DNA from: Tabrizicola caldifontis
GTDB lineage: Bacteria; Pseudomonadota; Alphaproteobacteria; Rhodobacterales; Rhodobacteraceae
Direction of reading: 5' to 3'
Assembly: GCF_004762095.1 (NCBI RefSeq)
Contig: NZ_SIJH01000003.1
Span: forward strand, 1-64,000
DNA: 64,000 nt
The notes below the pieces were generated by a model. That model saw only the letters and a program-made list of their open reading frames with translations. It ran no database searches and was not told where the DNA came from. Every line of letters begins with the position of its first letter. The stretch's first letter is position 1. Positions 36,292 through 44,648 of the stretch are shown one piece after another. A program made the position numbers and the translations under genes.

Positions 36292-37206
36292 ATGACCACC
36301 GTCCTTTTCGCCGCGCCCGCGCTTTGGGCCGAATACGAAACCGAACTGCCCAAGGCGCTGGCCGAGGCGGGCGTTGCCGCCCACGTCGTGACCATGGCCG
36401 ATCCTGCCGAGGTCGATTACATCGTCTATGCCCCGTCCTCTCCGCTGCAGGACTTTGCGCCCTATGTGCGGACAAAGGCGGTCCTAAGCCTGTGGGCAGG
36501 GGTGGAGCGGATCGTGAACAACCCGACGCTGACGCAGCCCCTGTGCCGGATGGTCGATCCCGGCCTGACGGAAGGAATGGTGGAATGGGTCGTCGGCCAT
36601 ACGCTGCGCCACCATCTGGGGATGGACCGGCACATCGTGAACCCCGGCCATATCTGGGATCCGACCTGCCCGCCCCTGGCCCGCGAACGCCCGGTGACCG
36701 TGCTGGGCATGGGGGCACTGGGCTCGGCCTGTGCTGCGGCGCTGCGGGGGCTGAACTTTCCCGTGACGGGCTGGAGCCGCACGCCGAAGCCCGGCTGCCT
36801 GCACGGGGAAGCCGGGTTGCGTCAGGCCCTGGCGACAGCGCAGATTCTGGTGCTGCTGCTGCCGAAAACGCCCCAGACCGAAAACATCCTGAATGCCGAA
36901 ACGCTTGCCCTTCTGCCCCATGGCGCGGTGGTCCTGAACCCCGGCCGCGGCGCGCTGATCGACGATGCGGCGCTGCTGGCCGCTCTCGAATCCGGTCATG
37001 TCGGCCATGCCACGCTGGACGTGTTCCGCGTGGAACCCCTGCCTTCGGATCATCCCTACTGGAGCCATCCGCGCGTCACCGTCACCCCGCATATCGCCGC
37101 CGACACCCGTGCCCACAGCGCCGCGCGGGTGATCGCCGAGAACATCCGCCGCGGTGAGGCGGGCGAGCCCTTCCTTCACCTCGTCGACCGCGTGCGCGGC
37201 TACTGA
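36292..37206 (+). CDS. ghrA: Glyoxylate/hydroxypyruvate reductase A
   Basis: GhrA reduces glyoxylate or hydroxypyruvate with NADPH. The 304-residue D-2-hydroxyacid dehydrogenase has the Rossmann motif VLGMGALGSACAAAL (around residue 140-155). The LWAGVERIV substrate loop is typical of GhrA, the catalytic Arg/Glu lie in NPGRGALIDD and FRVEPLP, and the His is in TPHIAADT. It lacks the first-domain length of standard family members, as GhrA does. It is downstream of rodA by 12 bases; the functional link is unclear. Confidence 0.9.
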   Translation: MTTVLFAAPALWAEYETELPKALAEAGVAAHVVTMADPAEVDYIVYAPSSPLQDFAPYVRTKAVLSLWAGVERIVNNPTLTQPLCRMVDPGLTEGMVEWVVGHTLRHHLGMDRHIVNPGHIWDPTCPPLARERPVTVLGMGALGSACAAALRGLNFPVTGWSRTPKPGCLHGEAGLRQALATAQILVLLLPKTPQTENILNAETLALLPHGAVVLNPGRGALIDDAALLAALESGHVGHATLDVFRVEPLPSDHPYWSHPRVTVTPHIAADTRAHSAARVIAENIRRGEAGEPFLHLVDRVRGY

Positions 37207-37402
37207 CCCAGGGCTTGGCGGAGGCCGATCATCGCTTCCTGCGGTCGCTGTTCGCCGCGAGGCGTGCAAGCGAACCCTGGCCTGTCGCGAACAGGACAGA
37301 ACCCTGCGTCGCTCCGTGTCAGCGATGCGACCGATGCGCAGAGAGCAGCCAGGGCAGGACCGCCTGCCAGGCGGATCAAGCGCAACCGGGCAGGAGACAG
37401 GC

Positions 37403-38293
37403 ATGCGATACGGCCAAGGCGTGGCCCTGGTGCTGGCGGCAGGATCGCTGTGGTCGCTGATGGGCCTCGGGCTGCGGCAGATCGAGGCCGCAAACGTCTG
37501 GCAGATCCTTTTCTGGCGCTCGGTCGGGTCACTTCCGGTGCTTCTGGCCTTTGTCTGGTGGACTTCGGGCGGGCACCCGCTGCGACAGGTGCGCAAGGTC
37601 GGGCTTGCCGGGGTGGCAGGCGGCCTTGGTCTTGTGTTTGCCTTTGCCGGGGCGATCTACGCGATCCAGACCACCACCATCGCCAATGCGGTGTTCCTCT
37701 TCACCGCTTCGCCCTTCGTGGCCGCGATCCTGGGCTGGGTTCTGCTGGGCGAACGCGTCAGGGGCTGGACCTGGGCCGCCATCGCGCTTGCGGTCGTTGG
37801 CATGTATCTGATGGTGCGCGAGGGGCTGGCGATGGGCGCGCTTGCCGGCAACATCGCGGCGCTGCTGTCGGCGGCAGGCTTCGGCGCCTTTTCGGTCGCG
37901 CTGCGCTGGGGCAAGGTAAAGCAGATGCTGCCCGTGTCGATGCTGGGGGGCCTGTTCTCGGCCATGGTGGCAGCGGCGTTCCTGGCCTTTCAGGGCTCGT
38001 CCCTGGTCCCGTCCGGCTGGGACATCGGCATGTCCCTGGGGATCGGCGCGCTGATCCTGGCGCTCGGGATGGTCATGTACACGCTTGGCAGCCGTGTGAT
38101 CCCCGCGGCGGAACTCACGCTTCTGTCGTTGATCGAGGTGCTGCTGGCACCCCTGTGGGTCTTCCTGTTTCTTGGCGAGACGGCAAGTCCCGCAACATTT
38201 TTCGGTGGCGGAGTTCTGCTGGCCGCGGTGGCGTTGAACGCCGTGATGGGCACGCGCGCACAACGGACAGGGGGGCTTGCGAAAGCGCCCTGA
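37403..38293 (+). CDS. DMT-superfamily permease (EamA)
   Basis: This is a 296-residue inner-membrane permease with about ten helices in two EamA repeats (for example GLVFAFAGAIYAIQTTTIAN and LGMVMYTLGSRVIPAAELTL). The start MRYGQGVALV has CAGGAGA eight bases upstream; the frame extends further left without support. The substrate is unknown. It lies just upstream of the GS/ALDH/Fe-ADH cluster on the same strand, separated by 198 bases with no gene. It could move a metabolite of that pathway, as inference. Confidence 0.87.
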   Translation: MRYGQGVALVLAAGSLWSLMGLGLRQIEAANVWQILFWRSVGSLPVLLAFVWWTSGGHPLRQVRKVGLAGVAGGLGLVFAFAGAIYAIQTTTIANAVFLFTASPFVAAILGWVLLGERVRGWTWAAIALAVVGMYLMVREGLAMGALAGNIAALLSAAGFGAFSVALRWGKVKQMLPVSMLGGLFSAMVAAAFLAFQGSSLVPSGWDIGMSLGIGALILALGMVMYTLGSRVIPAAELTLLSLIEVLLAPLWVFLFLGETASPATFFGGGVLLAAVALNAVMGTRAQRTGGLAKAP

Positions 38294-38491
38294 CCTGTGA
38301 ATGAATGATCAAATTCACGGGGCGCGCAGATCCCGTGACAGGGAGACCATCGGATGCGGTCGGAACCGCAGGATACGGAAAGCGGCCCCTGCTGGCCGCG
38401 CAAGCCCGAGTTCGGCGGCGGAGGCCCGGCCCGTCCCGCCACCGGGGTGCATCGCCCCTGACCCGACATCCGATCACAACAGAGAGGCACC

Positions 38492-39859
38492 ATGCCCGGA
38501 AATCTGACGCTTGAGGAATTGAAGAAGGCCGTGAAGGCCGGCGAAATCGACACGGTGATTGCCGCCGGCATCGACATGCAGGGCCGGCTGATGGGCAAAC
38601 GGTTCCATGCCGAGTTCTTCGTGAACGGCGGCTACGAGGAAACCCATTGCTGCAACTACCTGCTGACCGTGGACATGGAGATGAACACGGTGCAGGGCTA
38701 CAAGTCCTCGTCCTGGGAAACCGGCTATGGCGACTATGTGCTGAAGCCCGACCTGCGCACCCTGCGCCGCATCCCCTGGCTGCCGGGCACCGCGCTGGTC
38801 CTGGGCGACACGCAGGACCATGCCACGCATGAGGATGTGCCGCATGCCCCGCGCTCGATCCTGAAGCGTCAGGTCGCCCGCGCCCGCGCCATGGGGTTTG
38901 AACCCATGATGGCGACGGAGCTGGAGTTTTACATCTTCGAGAATTCTTACGAGAACCTGCGCGACGGCGGCCTGCGCGATTTGCGCCCGATCAGCGGCTA
39001 CAACGAGGATTACCACATCTTCCAGACCACCAAGGAAGAAGACGTGATGCGCGCTGTCCGCAACGGGCTTTATGGCGCGGGGATCCCCGTCGAGAACTCC
39101 AAGGGCGAAGCTGAGGCCGGGCAGGAGGAGATCAACTACAAATACTCCGACGCGCTGGATACGGCCGACAACCACGTGATCATCAAGAACGGCATCAAGG
39201 AGATCGCCTGGTCCAGGGGCAAGTCGGTGACCTTCATGGCGAAATACGACCACCGCCGCGCGGGGTCGTCGAGCCATATCCACCAGAGCCTGTGGACGAA
39301 GGACGGCAAGCCCGCCTTCGCCGACAAGGCCGACAGCCACGGCATGTCGGAGCTGATGAAGCACTACCTTGCGGGCCAGTTGCACCACGCCCGCGACATC
39401 ACCGCCTTCCTTGCGCCTTACGTCAACAGCTACAAGCGCTTCTGCGTCGGCATGTTCGCCCCCACCAAGGCGGTCTGGAGCGCGGACAACCGCACCGCGG
39501 GCTTCCGCGTCTGCGGCGCTCACACCAAGGCCGTGCGGGTGGAATGCCGCATTCCGGGCAGCGACGTGAACCCCTATCTTGCCTGCGCCGCGCTTCTGGC
39601 TGCTGGTCTGGACGGGATCGAGAAGAAGATGGCGCTGGAGCCGGAACTCAAGGGCGACATGTATTCCGCAAAAGGCATCCGCGAGATCCCCAAGACCCTG
39701 CGCGAGGCGGCCGAGCTGATGCATGGCTCGACCATGCTGCGGCAGGCGTTCGGCGACGACGTGATCGACCACTACCACCACGCCGCCCAATGGGAGATTT
39801 CCGAGACCGACCGCGTCGTCACGGATTTCGAACGCGAGCGGCTCCTGGAACGCGCGTGA
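38492..39859 (+). CDS. Glutamine-synthetase-family gamma-glutamyl ligase
   Basis: This 455-residue enzyme should use ATP to join glutamate to an amine rather than ammonia. It has the glutamine synthetase fold: MATELEFYIFE (metal-binding Glu), GQEEINYKYSDAL, GSSSHIHQSLW in the position of GSGMHxHxS, NSYKRF, and RVECRIPGSDVNPYLACAA. It lacks the adenylylation tyrosine loop of GlnA type I. The next genes are an aldehyde dehydrogenase and an iron alcohol dehydrogenase. This points to a gamma-glutamylated amino alcohol or amine (for example ethanolamine) rather than nitrogen assimilation. PuuA, GmaS and GlnA4-like proteins are the alternatives. Confidence 0.88.
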   Translation: MPGNLTLEELKKAVKAGEIDTVIAAGIDMQGRLMGKRFHAEFFVNGGYEETHCCNYLLTVDMEMNTVQGYKSSSWETGYGDYVLKPDLRTLRRIPWLPGTALVLGDTQDHATHEDVPHAPRSILKRQVARARAMGFEPMMATELEFYIFENSYENLRDGGLRDLRPISGYNEDYHIFQTTKEEDVMRAVRNGLYGAGIPVENSKGEAEAGQEEINYKYSDALDTADNHVIIKNGIKEIAWSRGKSVTFMAKYDHRRAGSSSHIHQSLWTKDGKPAFADKADSHGMSELMKHYLAGQLHHARDITAFLAPYVNSYKRFCVGMFAPTKAVWSADNRTAGFRVCGAHTKAVRVECRIPGSDVNPYLACAALLAAGLDGIEKKMALEPELKGDMYSAKGIREIPKTLREAAELMHGSTMLRQAFGDDVIDHYHHAAQWEISETDRVVTDFERERLLERA

Positions 39860-39862
39860 TGC

Positions 39863-39916
39863 AGGGTGGGCAATCTGCCCACCTTCCCGAGCAATGGTCG
39901 GCAGATTGCCCACCCT
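39863..39916. repeat. Palindromic repeat (REP-like) between the ligase and ALDH genes
   Basis: A 17-bp perfect inverted repeat: AGGGTGGGCAATCTGCC at 39863-39879 and its complement at 39900-39916, with a 20-base loop. The left arm continues as GGTGGGCA-ATC-TGCCCACC, itself nearly palindromic. I recall closely similar GTGGGCAATCTGCCCACC elements scattered in alphaproteobacterial genomes. It starts 3 bases after a stop and ends 12 bases before the next start. Confidence 0.8.
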
Positions 39917-39928
39917 ACGAGGACGAAG

Positions 39929-41305
39929 ATGAAACCGATCCAACTGATTTCCCCCGTTGACGGCCGGGTCTATGCCGAACGGATGCCGCTTTCGCCCGAG
40001 GCCGCCGATGCGGTCGTCGCCCGCGCCAGGGCCGCACAGAAAGCCTGGGCCGCCCGCCCGCTGGACGACCGCATCGCCCTGGTCAAGGCCGGGGTGGCGA
40101 AGCTGAACGCCATGTCCGATGTGGTGGTGGAAGAGCTGGCCTGGCAGATGGGCCGGCCCACCCGCTATGGCGGCGAGTTCGGCGGGGTAAACGCGCGCAC
40201 CGACTACATGGCCTCGATCGCGGCCAAGACGCTTGCGCCCGAGATGGTGGAAGACAGCGACCAGTTCCGCCGCTATCTGGCCCGCGAACCCGTCGGCGTC
40301 GTCTTCATCATCGCGCCCTGGAACTACCCCTACCTGACCACGATCAATACCCTCGTCCCCGCGCTGATCGCCGGGAACACGGTGGTGCTGAAGCACGCCA
40401 GCCAGACCCTGCTGGTCGGCGAGCGTCTCGCCGAGGCCTTCCACGCGGCCGGCGTGCCCGAGGATGTGTTCCAGAACGTCGTGCTCGACCATCCCACCAC
40501 CGAACGGCTGATCGCGAACCGCAGCTTCGGCTTCGTGAACTTCACCGGCTCGGTCGGCGGTGGCCAGGCGATCGAGCGCGCGGCGGCCGGCACCTTTACC
40601 CCCCTGGGGCTGGAGCTTGGCGGCAAGGATCCCGGCTATGTGCGCGAGGATGCGAACCTCGACGTGGCGGTGGACGTGCTGATGGACGCCGCGATGTACA
40701 ATGCCGGCCAGTGCTGCTGCGGGATCGAGCGGATCTATGTGCACGAGAAACTGTTCGACAGCTTCGTGGAAAAGTCGGTCGCCTGGGTCGGCCAGCTGAA
40801 ACTGGGCAATCCCTTCGACGCCTCGACCACCCTTGGCCCCATGGCGCACAAGCGGTTCGCGCAGGTCGTTCGCGACCAGACGGCCGAGGCCATCGCCAAG
40901 GGAGCGAAGCCTCTCCTCGACCCGAAGAAATTCGCCGATGACGGCGGCGCCTATCTGGCCCCGCAGATCCTGGTCAACGTCGATCATTCCATGCGGGTGA
41001 TGAAGGAGGAATCCTTCGGCCCGGTGGTCGGCATCATGCCGGTGAAGAACGACGAGGAAGCCATCCGGCTGATGAACGACAGTCCGTATGGCCTGACCGC
41101 CAGTATCTGGACCGAGGACTACGACACCGCCGCCCGGATCGGGGCACAGATCGAAACCGGTACCGTGTTCATGAACCGGGCCGACTACCTCGACCCCGCG
41201 CTGACCTGGACCGGGGTCAAGGACACCGGGCGCGGCACCTCGCTGTCCTATCTGGGCTATCACTCTGTCACCCGGCCGAAATCCTATCATCTGAAGAAAG
41301 TCTGA
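39929..41305 (+). CDS. Aldehyde dehydrogenase family protein
   Basis: This is a 458-residue NAD(P)-dependent aldehyde dehydrogenase. The N-terminal Rossmann part has APWNYPYLTTINTLVPALIA and FTGSVGGGQAIERAA. The general base Glu229 is in LGLELGGKDPGYV and the catalytic Cys263 is in NAGQCCCGIERI (three adjacent Cys). ESFGPVVGIM is in the C-terminal part. The start MKPIQLISPV at 39929 has GAGGA upstream; an in-frame ATG at 39866 falls inside the repeat. It is followed by the Fe-alcohol dehydrogenase after 4 bases. It probably oxidises the aldehyde made by that enzyme to an acid. Confidence 0.9.
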   Translation: MKPIQLISPVDGRVYAERMPLSPEAADAVVARARAAQKAWAARPLDDRIALVKAGVAKLNAMSDVVVEELAWQMGRPTRYGGEFGGVNARTDYMASIAAKTLAPEMVEDSDQFRRYLAREPVGVVFIIAPWNYPYLTTINTLVPALIAGNTVVLKHASQTLLVGERLAEAFHAAGVPEDVFQNVVLDHPTTERLIANRSFGFVNFTGSVGGGQAIERAAAGTFTPLGLELGGKDPGYVREDANLDVAVDVLMDAAMYNAGQCCCGIERIYVHEKLFDSFVEKSVAWVGQLKLGNPFDASTTLGPMAHKRFAQVVRDQTAEAIAKGAKPLLDPKKFADDGGAYLAPQILVNVDHSMRVMKEESFGPVVGIMPVKNDEEAIRLMNDSPYGLTASIWTEDYDTAARIGAQIETGTVFMNRADYLDPALTWTGVKDTGRGTSLSYLGYHSVTRPKSYHLKKV

Positions 41306-41309
41306 AGCG

Positions 41310-42470
41310 ATGTCCCACAGCGTTCCCAACCGGAACTGGTCCTATCCGACCGCAATCAAGTTCGGCGTCGGCCGCATCGCCGAACTGGCCGAGCATGCAA
41401 AAAGCATCGGGCTGAAGAAGCCCCTGTTCGTCACCGACAAGGCCCTGGCCAGCCTGCCGATCACGGCTCAGGCGCTGGAGGTGCTGGAAGCCGGCGGCCT
41501 TGGCCGCGCCATGTTTTCCGAGGTGGACCCGAACCCGACCGACAAGAACATGGAAGCCGGCATCGCAGCCTACAAGGCAGGCGGCCATGACGGGGTAATC
41601 TGCTTCGGGGGCGGCTCGGCGCTGGATCTGGGCAAGATGATTGCCCTGATGGCCGATCAGCCGAAGAAGCTGAAGGTCTGGGATCTGGAGGATATCGACG
41701 ACTGGTGGACGCGCGCCGATGCCAGCAAGATCGCGCCGATCATCGCGGTGCCGACCACTGCGGGGACCGGCTCGGAAGTGGGCCGCGCGGGCGTTCTGAC
41801 CAATTCCGAAACCCACAAGAAGAAGATCATCTTCCACCCCAAGCTGATGCCCGCGGTCACCATCTGCGACCCGGCGCTGACCGTCGGGATGCCAAAGTTC
41901 ATCACCGCCGGCACCGGGATGGATGCACTGGCCCATTGCCTGGAGGCCTACTGCTCGCCCTTCTACCACCCGATGAGCCAGGGCATCGCGCTGGAAGGGA
42001 TGCGTCTGGTGTTCGAAAACCTGCCCCGCGCCTACAAGCACCCCGACGACCTTGAGGCCCGCGCCCACATGATGAGCGCGGCCGCAATGGGTGCGGTCGC
42101 CTTCCAGAAGGGGCTTGGGGCGATCCATGCCCTCAGCCACCCGATCGGTGCGATCTACAACACCCACCACGGCACCACGAACGCCGTGGTCATGCCGATG
42201 GTGCTGGACTTCAACCGCAAGGCGGTGAAAGACAAGCTTGCCGCCGCCGCCGCCTATTGCGGGATCAAGGGCGGATTCAAGGGCTTCCGCCAGCGGATCA
42301 TGGACCTGAGGGCCGAACTGCACATTCCCGAAAACCTGACCAGGCTTGAGGTGAAGAACCCCGATCTCGACATGCTGACCGCGATGGCGCTGGAAGATCC
42401 CTCCTGCGGTGGAAATCCGGTCAAGATGACCAGGAAGAATACCCGGGCGCTGTATGAGGCCTGCCTGTAA
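41310..42470 (+). CDS. Iron-containing alcohol dehydrogenase
   Basis: This is a 386-residue group III (Fe/Zn) alcohol dehydrogenase, NAD(P)-dependent. It has the nucleotide motif CFGGGSALDLGKM and PTTAGTGSEVGRAGV. The metal-binding set is Asp in CDPAL and GMDALAHCLEAY, plus the His cluster in AIHALSHPIGAIYNTHHG. It starts 4 bases after the ALDH stop. It should interconvert an alcohol and the aldehyde used by the adjacent ALDH. A 10-bp hairpin (42478-42502) follows the stop. Confidence 0.92.
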   Translation: MSHSVPNRNWSYPTAIKFGVGRIAELAEHAKSIGLKKPLFVTDKALASLPITAQALEVLEAGGLGRAMFSEVDPNPTDKNMEAGIAAYKAGGHDGVICFGGGSALDLGKMIALMADQPKKLKVWDLEDIDDWWTRADASKIAPIIAVPTTAGTGSEVGRAGVLTNSETHKKKIIFHPKLMPAVTICDPALTVGMPKFITAGTGMDALAHCLEAYCSPFYHPMSQGIALEGMRLVFENLPRAYKHPDDLEARAHMMSAAAMGAVAFQKGLGAIHALSHPIGAIYNTHHGTTNAVVMPMVLDFNRKAVKDKLAAAAAYCGIKGGFKGFRQRIMDLRAELHIPENLTRLEVKNPDLDMLTAMALEDPSCGGNPVKMTRKNTRALYEACL

Positions 42471-42477
42471 GCGCACC

Positions 42478-42502
42478 GCCCGCCGGGTTCTGCCCGGCGG
42501 GC
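42478..42502 (+). terminator. Hairpin after the Fe-alcohol dehydrogenase
   Basis: GCCCGCCGGG and CCCGGCGGGC make a perfect 10-bp stem with a TTCTG loop, 8 bases after the stop. There is no T-run. It may stabilise the upstream mRNA or reduce read-through into the FAD oxidoreductase that starts at 42519. Confidence 0.5.
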
Positions 42503-42518
42503 CAACCGATGGTGCAGA

Positions 42519-43757
42519 GTGAACCGTGAACGGACCGACATTGCCGTGATCGGCGCGGGCGTGATCGGCCTGACCATCGCGCTTGAACTGGTGGACCGGG
42601 GCCGAGACGTGGTGCTGGTCGATCCGAACCCGCCCGGCACAGGCGCAAGCTACGGCAACGCCGGCACCATCGCCGGCTATGCGGTCAGCCCCGTCGGCAC
42701 GCCGGATGTGCTGCGGTCGCTGCCCTCGCTTCTGTTCAGCCGCACCTCTCCGCTGGCCATCCGGCATCGCGCCTTGCCCAGCCTGTTGCCCTGGCTGCTG
42801 CGCTTCCTGCGCCAGTCCCTTCCCGGTGCGACGGCGCGCAACGCGCAGGCGCTGGCCGTCCTTCTAGCCGATGCGGGCGAACGTTGGGACGACCTTGCCT
42901 TGCGCGTCTCGGGCGCAGGCATCCTGCAACGGCGCGGCTGCCTTTACCTTTTAAAGACCCCCGAGGCCCTGCGCGCCGCCGAGGCAGAGATGACCCGCCG
43001 CCGTGCACTGGGCGTCGAGGTGGAGCTGATCGGCCCCGACCGGCTGGCCGAGCTGGAACCCGGCCTGCCGGGGCATCTGGCCGGGGCGGCCTTCTTCCCC
43101 GGGGCGACCTTCCTTGATGATCCGGGCCGGATGATGCGGCTGATCGCGGGTTCAGTGCTGGGACGGGCGCGCCTGCTGCCACGGCGTGCCGATCGTCTGA
43201 CGCGGGGGCCGGACGGGGTGGTGGTCGAAGGGCCGGGCCTGCACCTGCACGCGAAACGCGTTGTCATCGCGGCCGGCGCCCATTCGCGCGCGCTGGCACG
43301 GCAGGCGGGCGACCGCATTCCGCTGGATACCGAACGCGGCTACCACGTCGAATGGGACATGGCCGAACCCCTGCTCAATCGCCCCTGCTGCCCCACCGCG
43401 CGCGGGTTCTATTTCTGTCCGATGGCCGGGCGTCTGCGGGTGGCAGGAACGGTCGAACTGGGCGGGCTGACACTGCCCCCGTCGCCACACCGGGTGCGCA
43501 ATCTGGTCGAAGGCGCGCGCGCCTTCTTTCCCGACCTCGGCGAACCCGACCGCGAATGGATGGGCTTTCGCCCGTCGCTGCCCGACAGCCTGCCGGTCAT
43601 CGGGCCGTCACGCGGCGGGGATGATGTGATTCTGGCCTTTGGTCACGGGCATCTGGGGGTAACGCTGGCGCCGGTCACGGCCAGCATCGTCTTGTCCATG
43701 ATCCAGGGGAGCACGCCCCCGGCCGATACGCGGGCCATTCGGCCCGAAAGATATTGA
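42519..43757 (+). CDS. FAD-dependent amino-acid oxidoreductase (DadA-like)
   Basis: This is a 412-residue flavoprotein of the DAO family (D-amino-acid dehydrogenase, glycine or sarcosine oxidase class). It has the N-terminal FAD site IAVIGAGVIGLTIALELVDRG and TGASYGNAGTIAGYAVSP, a DadA-type feature. GYHVEWDM is in the middle, and the C-terminal GFRPSLPDSLPVIG followed by AFGHGHLGVTLAP closes the FAD site. The start is GTG at 42519; no strong ribosome site is visible. It is downstream of the Fe-ADH on the same strand. It could act on an amino acid released by the ligase pathway (for example glycine), as inference. Confidence 0.87.
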   Translation: MNRERTDIAVIGAGVIGLTIALELVDRGRDVVLVDPNPPGTGASYGNAGTIAGYAVSPVGTPDVLRSLPSLLFSRTSPLAIRHRALPSLLPWLLRFLRQSLPGATARNAQALAVLLADAGERWDDLALRVSGAGILQRRGCLYLLKTPEALRAAEAEMTRRRALGVEVELIGPDRLAELEPGLPGHLAGAAFFPGATFLDDPGRMMRLIAGSVLGRARLLPRRADRLTRGPDGVVVEGPGLHLHAKRVVIAAGAHSRALARQAGDRIPLDTERGYHVEWDMAEPLLNRPCCPTARGFYFCPMAGRLRVAGTVELGGLTLPPSPHRVRNLVEGARAFFPDLGEPDREWMGFRPSLPDSLPVIGPSRGGDDVILAFGHGHLGVTLAPVTASIVLSMIQGSTPPADTRAIRPERY

Positions 43758-43759
43758 AA

Positions 43760-43791
43760 GGGCCGGAAGCGTGGCTGCACGCTTCCGGCCC
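43760..43791 (-). terminator. Bidirectional terminator between the FAD enzyme and the microprotein genes
   Basis: A 13-bp perfect stem GGGCCGGAAGCGT (43760-43772) with ACGCTTCCGGCCC (43779-43791) and a 6-base loop. In the minus direction it is followed by TTTCAAT, so it ends the microprotein transcript. On the plus strand it sits 3 bases after the FAD-enzyme stop. Confidence 0.75.
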
Positions 43792-43827
43792 GGTAACTGG
43801 TCCTCTATCCAGAGGCCGATTCAGCCA

Positions 43828-44061
43828 TCAACCTTCGTTACCAATGGGCTCTTCCGACTGATCTTCATCGTCGTCACCGCCGCACAGCGCGACGCAGAGG
43901 ACGATGCCGACCAGCAGCAGCGGCAGGATGCCGGCCGAGGATGCGGGCTTTTCGGCCACGACTTCGGGTTCCTCAACAACGACGACCGGGCCGCCGGCAT
44001 GGGCGGTCGCGGCCGACAGGCCGACGGTGGCGGCAAGTGCAGTAGCAAGAAACTTCTTCAT
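43828..44061 (-). CDS. Tandem small secreted membrane protein, copy 1
   Basis: This is a 77-residue precursor. It has a cleavable-looking signal (residues 1-22, ending AATAHA). The short acidic mature N-terminus is GGPVVV then EEPEVVAEKPASS. One transmembrane helix GILPLLLVGIVLCVALCGG follows (about 44-62), with an acidic tail DDDEDQSEEP at the C-terminus. Function is unknown; the EPEVVAEK-SS layout recalls small envelope proteins common in Rhodobacteraceae. AAAGGACC precedes the start. It lies 63 bases after copy 2 and is probably on the same transcript. The mature part is nearly identical to copies 2 and 3, while the signal differs. Confidence 0.82.
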   Translation of the reverse strand: MKKFLATALAATVGLSAATAHAGGPVVVVEEPEVVAEKPASSAGILPLLLVGIVLCVALCGGDDDEDQSEEPIGNEG

Positions 44062-44124
44062 GTTTGGTCCTTTCCGGTTCAGTCCAGATTCCCAGCGGCC
44101 CCGATCGACCGCCGAAACGGTGTG

Positions 44125-44340
44125 TTATTGAGGCCGCTGTTCTTCGTCGTCATCGCCGCCGCACAGCGCGACGCACAGAACGACGCCGACCAGCAGCAGC
44201 GGCAGGATGCCGGCCGAGGATGCGGGCTTTTCGGCCACGACTTCCGGCTCTTCCGCCACGACGACCGGACCGCCGGCATAGGCGGTCGAAGCCGAGATGG
44301 CGAGCGACGCGGCAGCGACAGAGGTGAGGAACTTCTTCAT
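44125..44340 (-). CDS. Tandem small secreted membrane protein, copy 2
   Basis: This 71-residue precursor has the same design as copies 1 and 3: signal peptide MKKFLTSVAAASLAISASTAYA, then GGPVVV-A-EEPEVVAEKPASS. The membrane helix with two Cys is GILPLLLVGVVLCVALCGG and the tail is DDDEEQRPQ. GGAG lies 8 bases upstream of the ATG. The mature region differs from copy 3 at one position before the tail. The 308-base region upstream of it probably carries its promoter. Confidence 0.82.
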   Translation of the reverse strand: MKKFLTSVAAASLAISASTAYAGGPVVVAEEPEVVAEKPASSAGILPLLLVGVVLCVALCGGDDDEEQRPQ

Positions 44341-44648
44341 GTGTCACTCCAATAACCGGGGCCAGCACGCAAATGGCCCACCTGACGTCACGGACGCTAA
44401 CGTCTTGGTGATCGCTTCTCAAACAGATTCGCGGGCATGCAGCGCCAAGGCCCCACGCCTGTTGCAAAATAGCACGACATGTCGGGATGCGCCCGCTGCC
44501 CTGTAACGCAGAATCGCGCGTCTGGAGGCACTGGCCGGATACCGGGCAGGACTGCCTCCGGAAAGGAAGGCGAAGGGGCGCCCGCAAAAGGTCTTGGGGC
44601 GCGCCCCGCTGCAACAGCCGCGCCGGCCGGCTGGCCGGCGGCAGATGA
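44341..44648. other. Spacer between microprotein copies 2 and 3
   Basis: These 308 bases contain no supported gene. On the minus strand the part near 44649 has a palindrome GGGGCGCGCCCC and GC-rich repeats (CCGGCCAGCCGGC) followed by CCTTTT, likely the end of the copy 3 transcript. The part near 44400 (minus strand TTGAGA, then TTAGCG 16 bases later) could be a promoter for copy 2. Confidence 0.4.
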
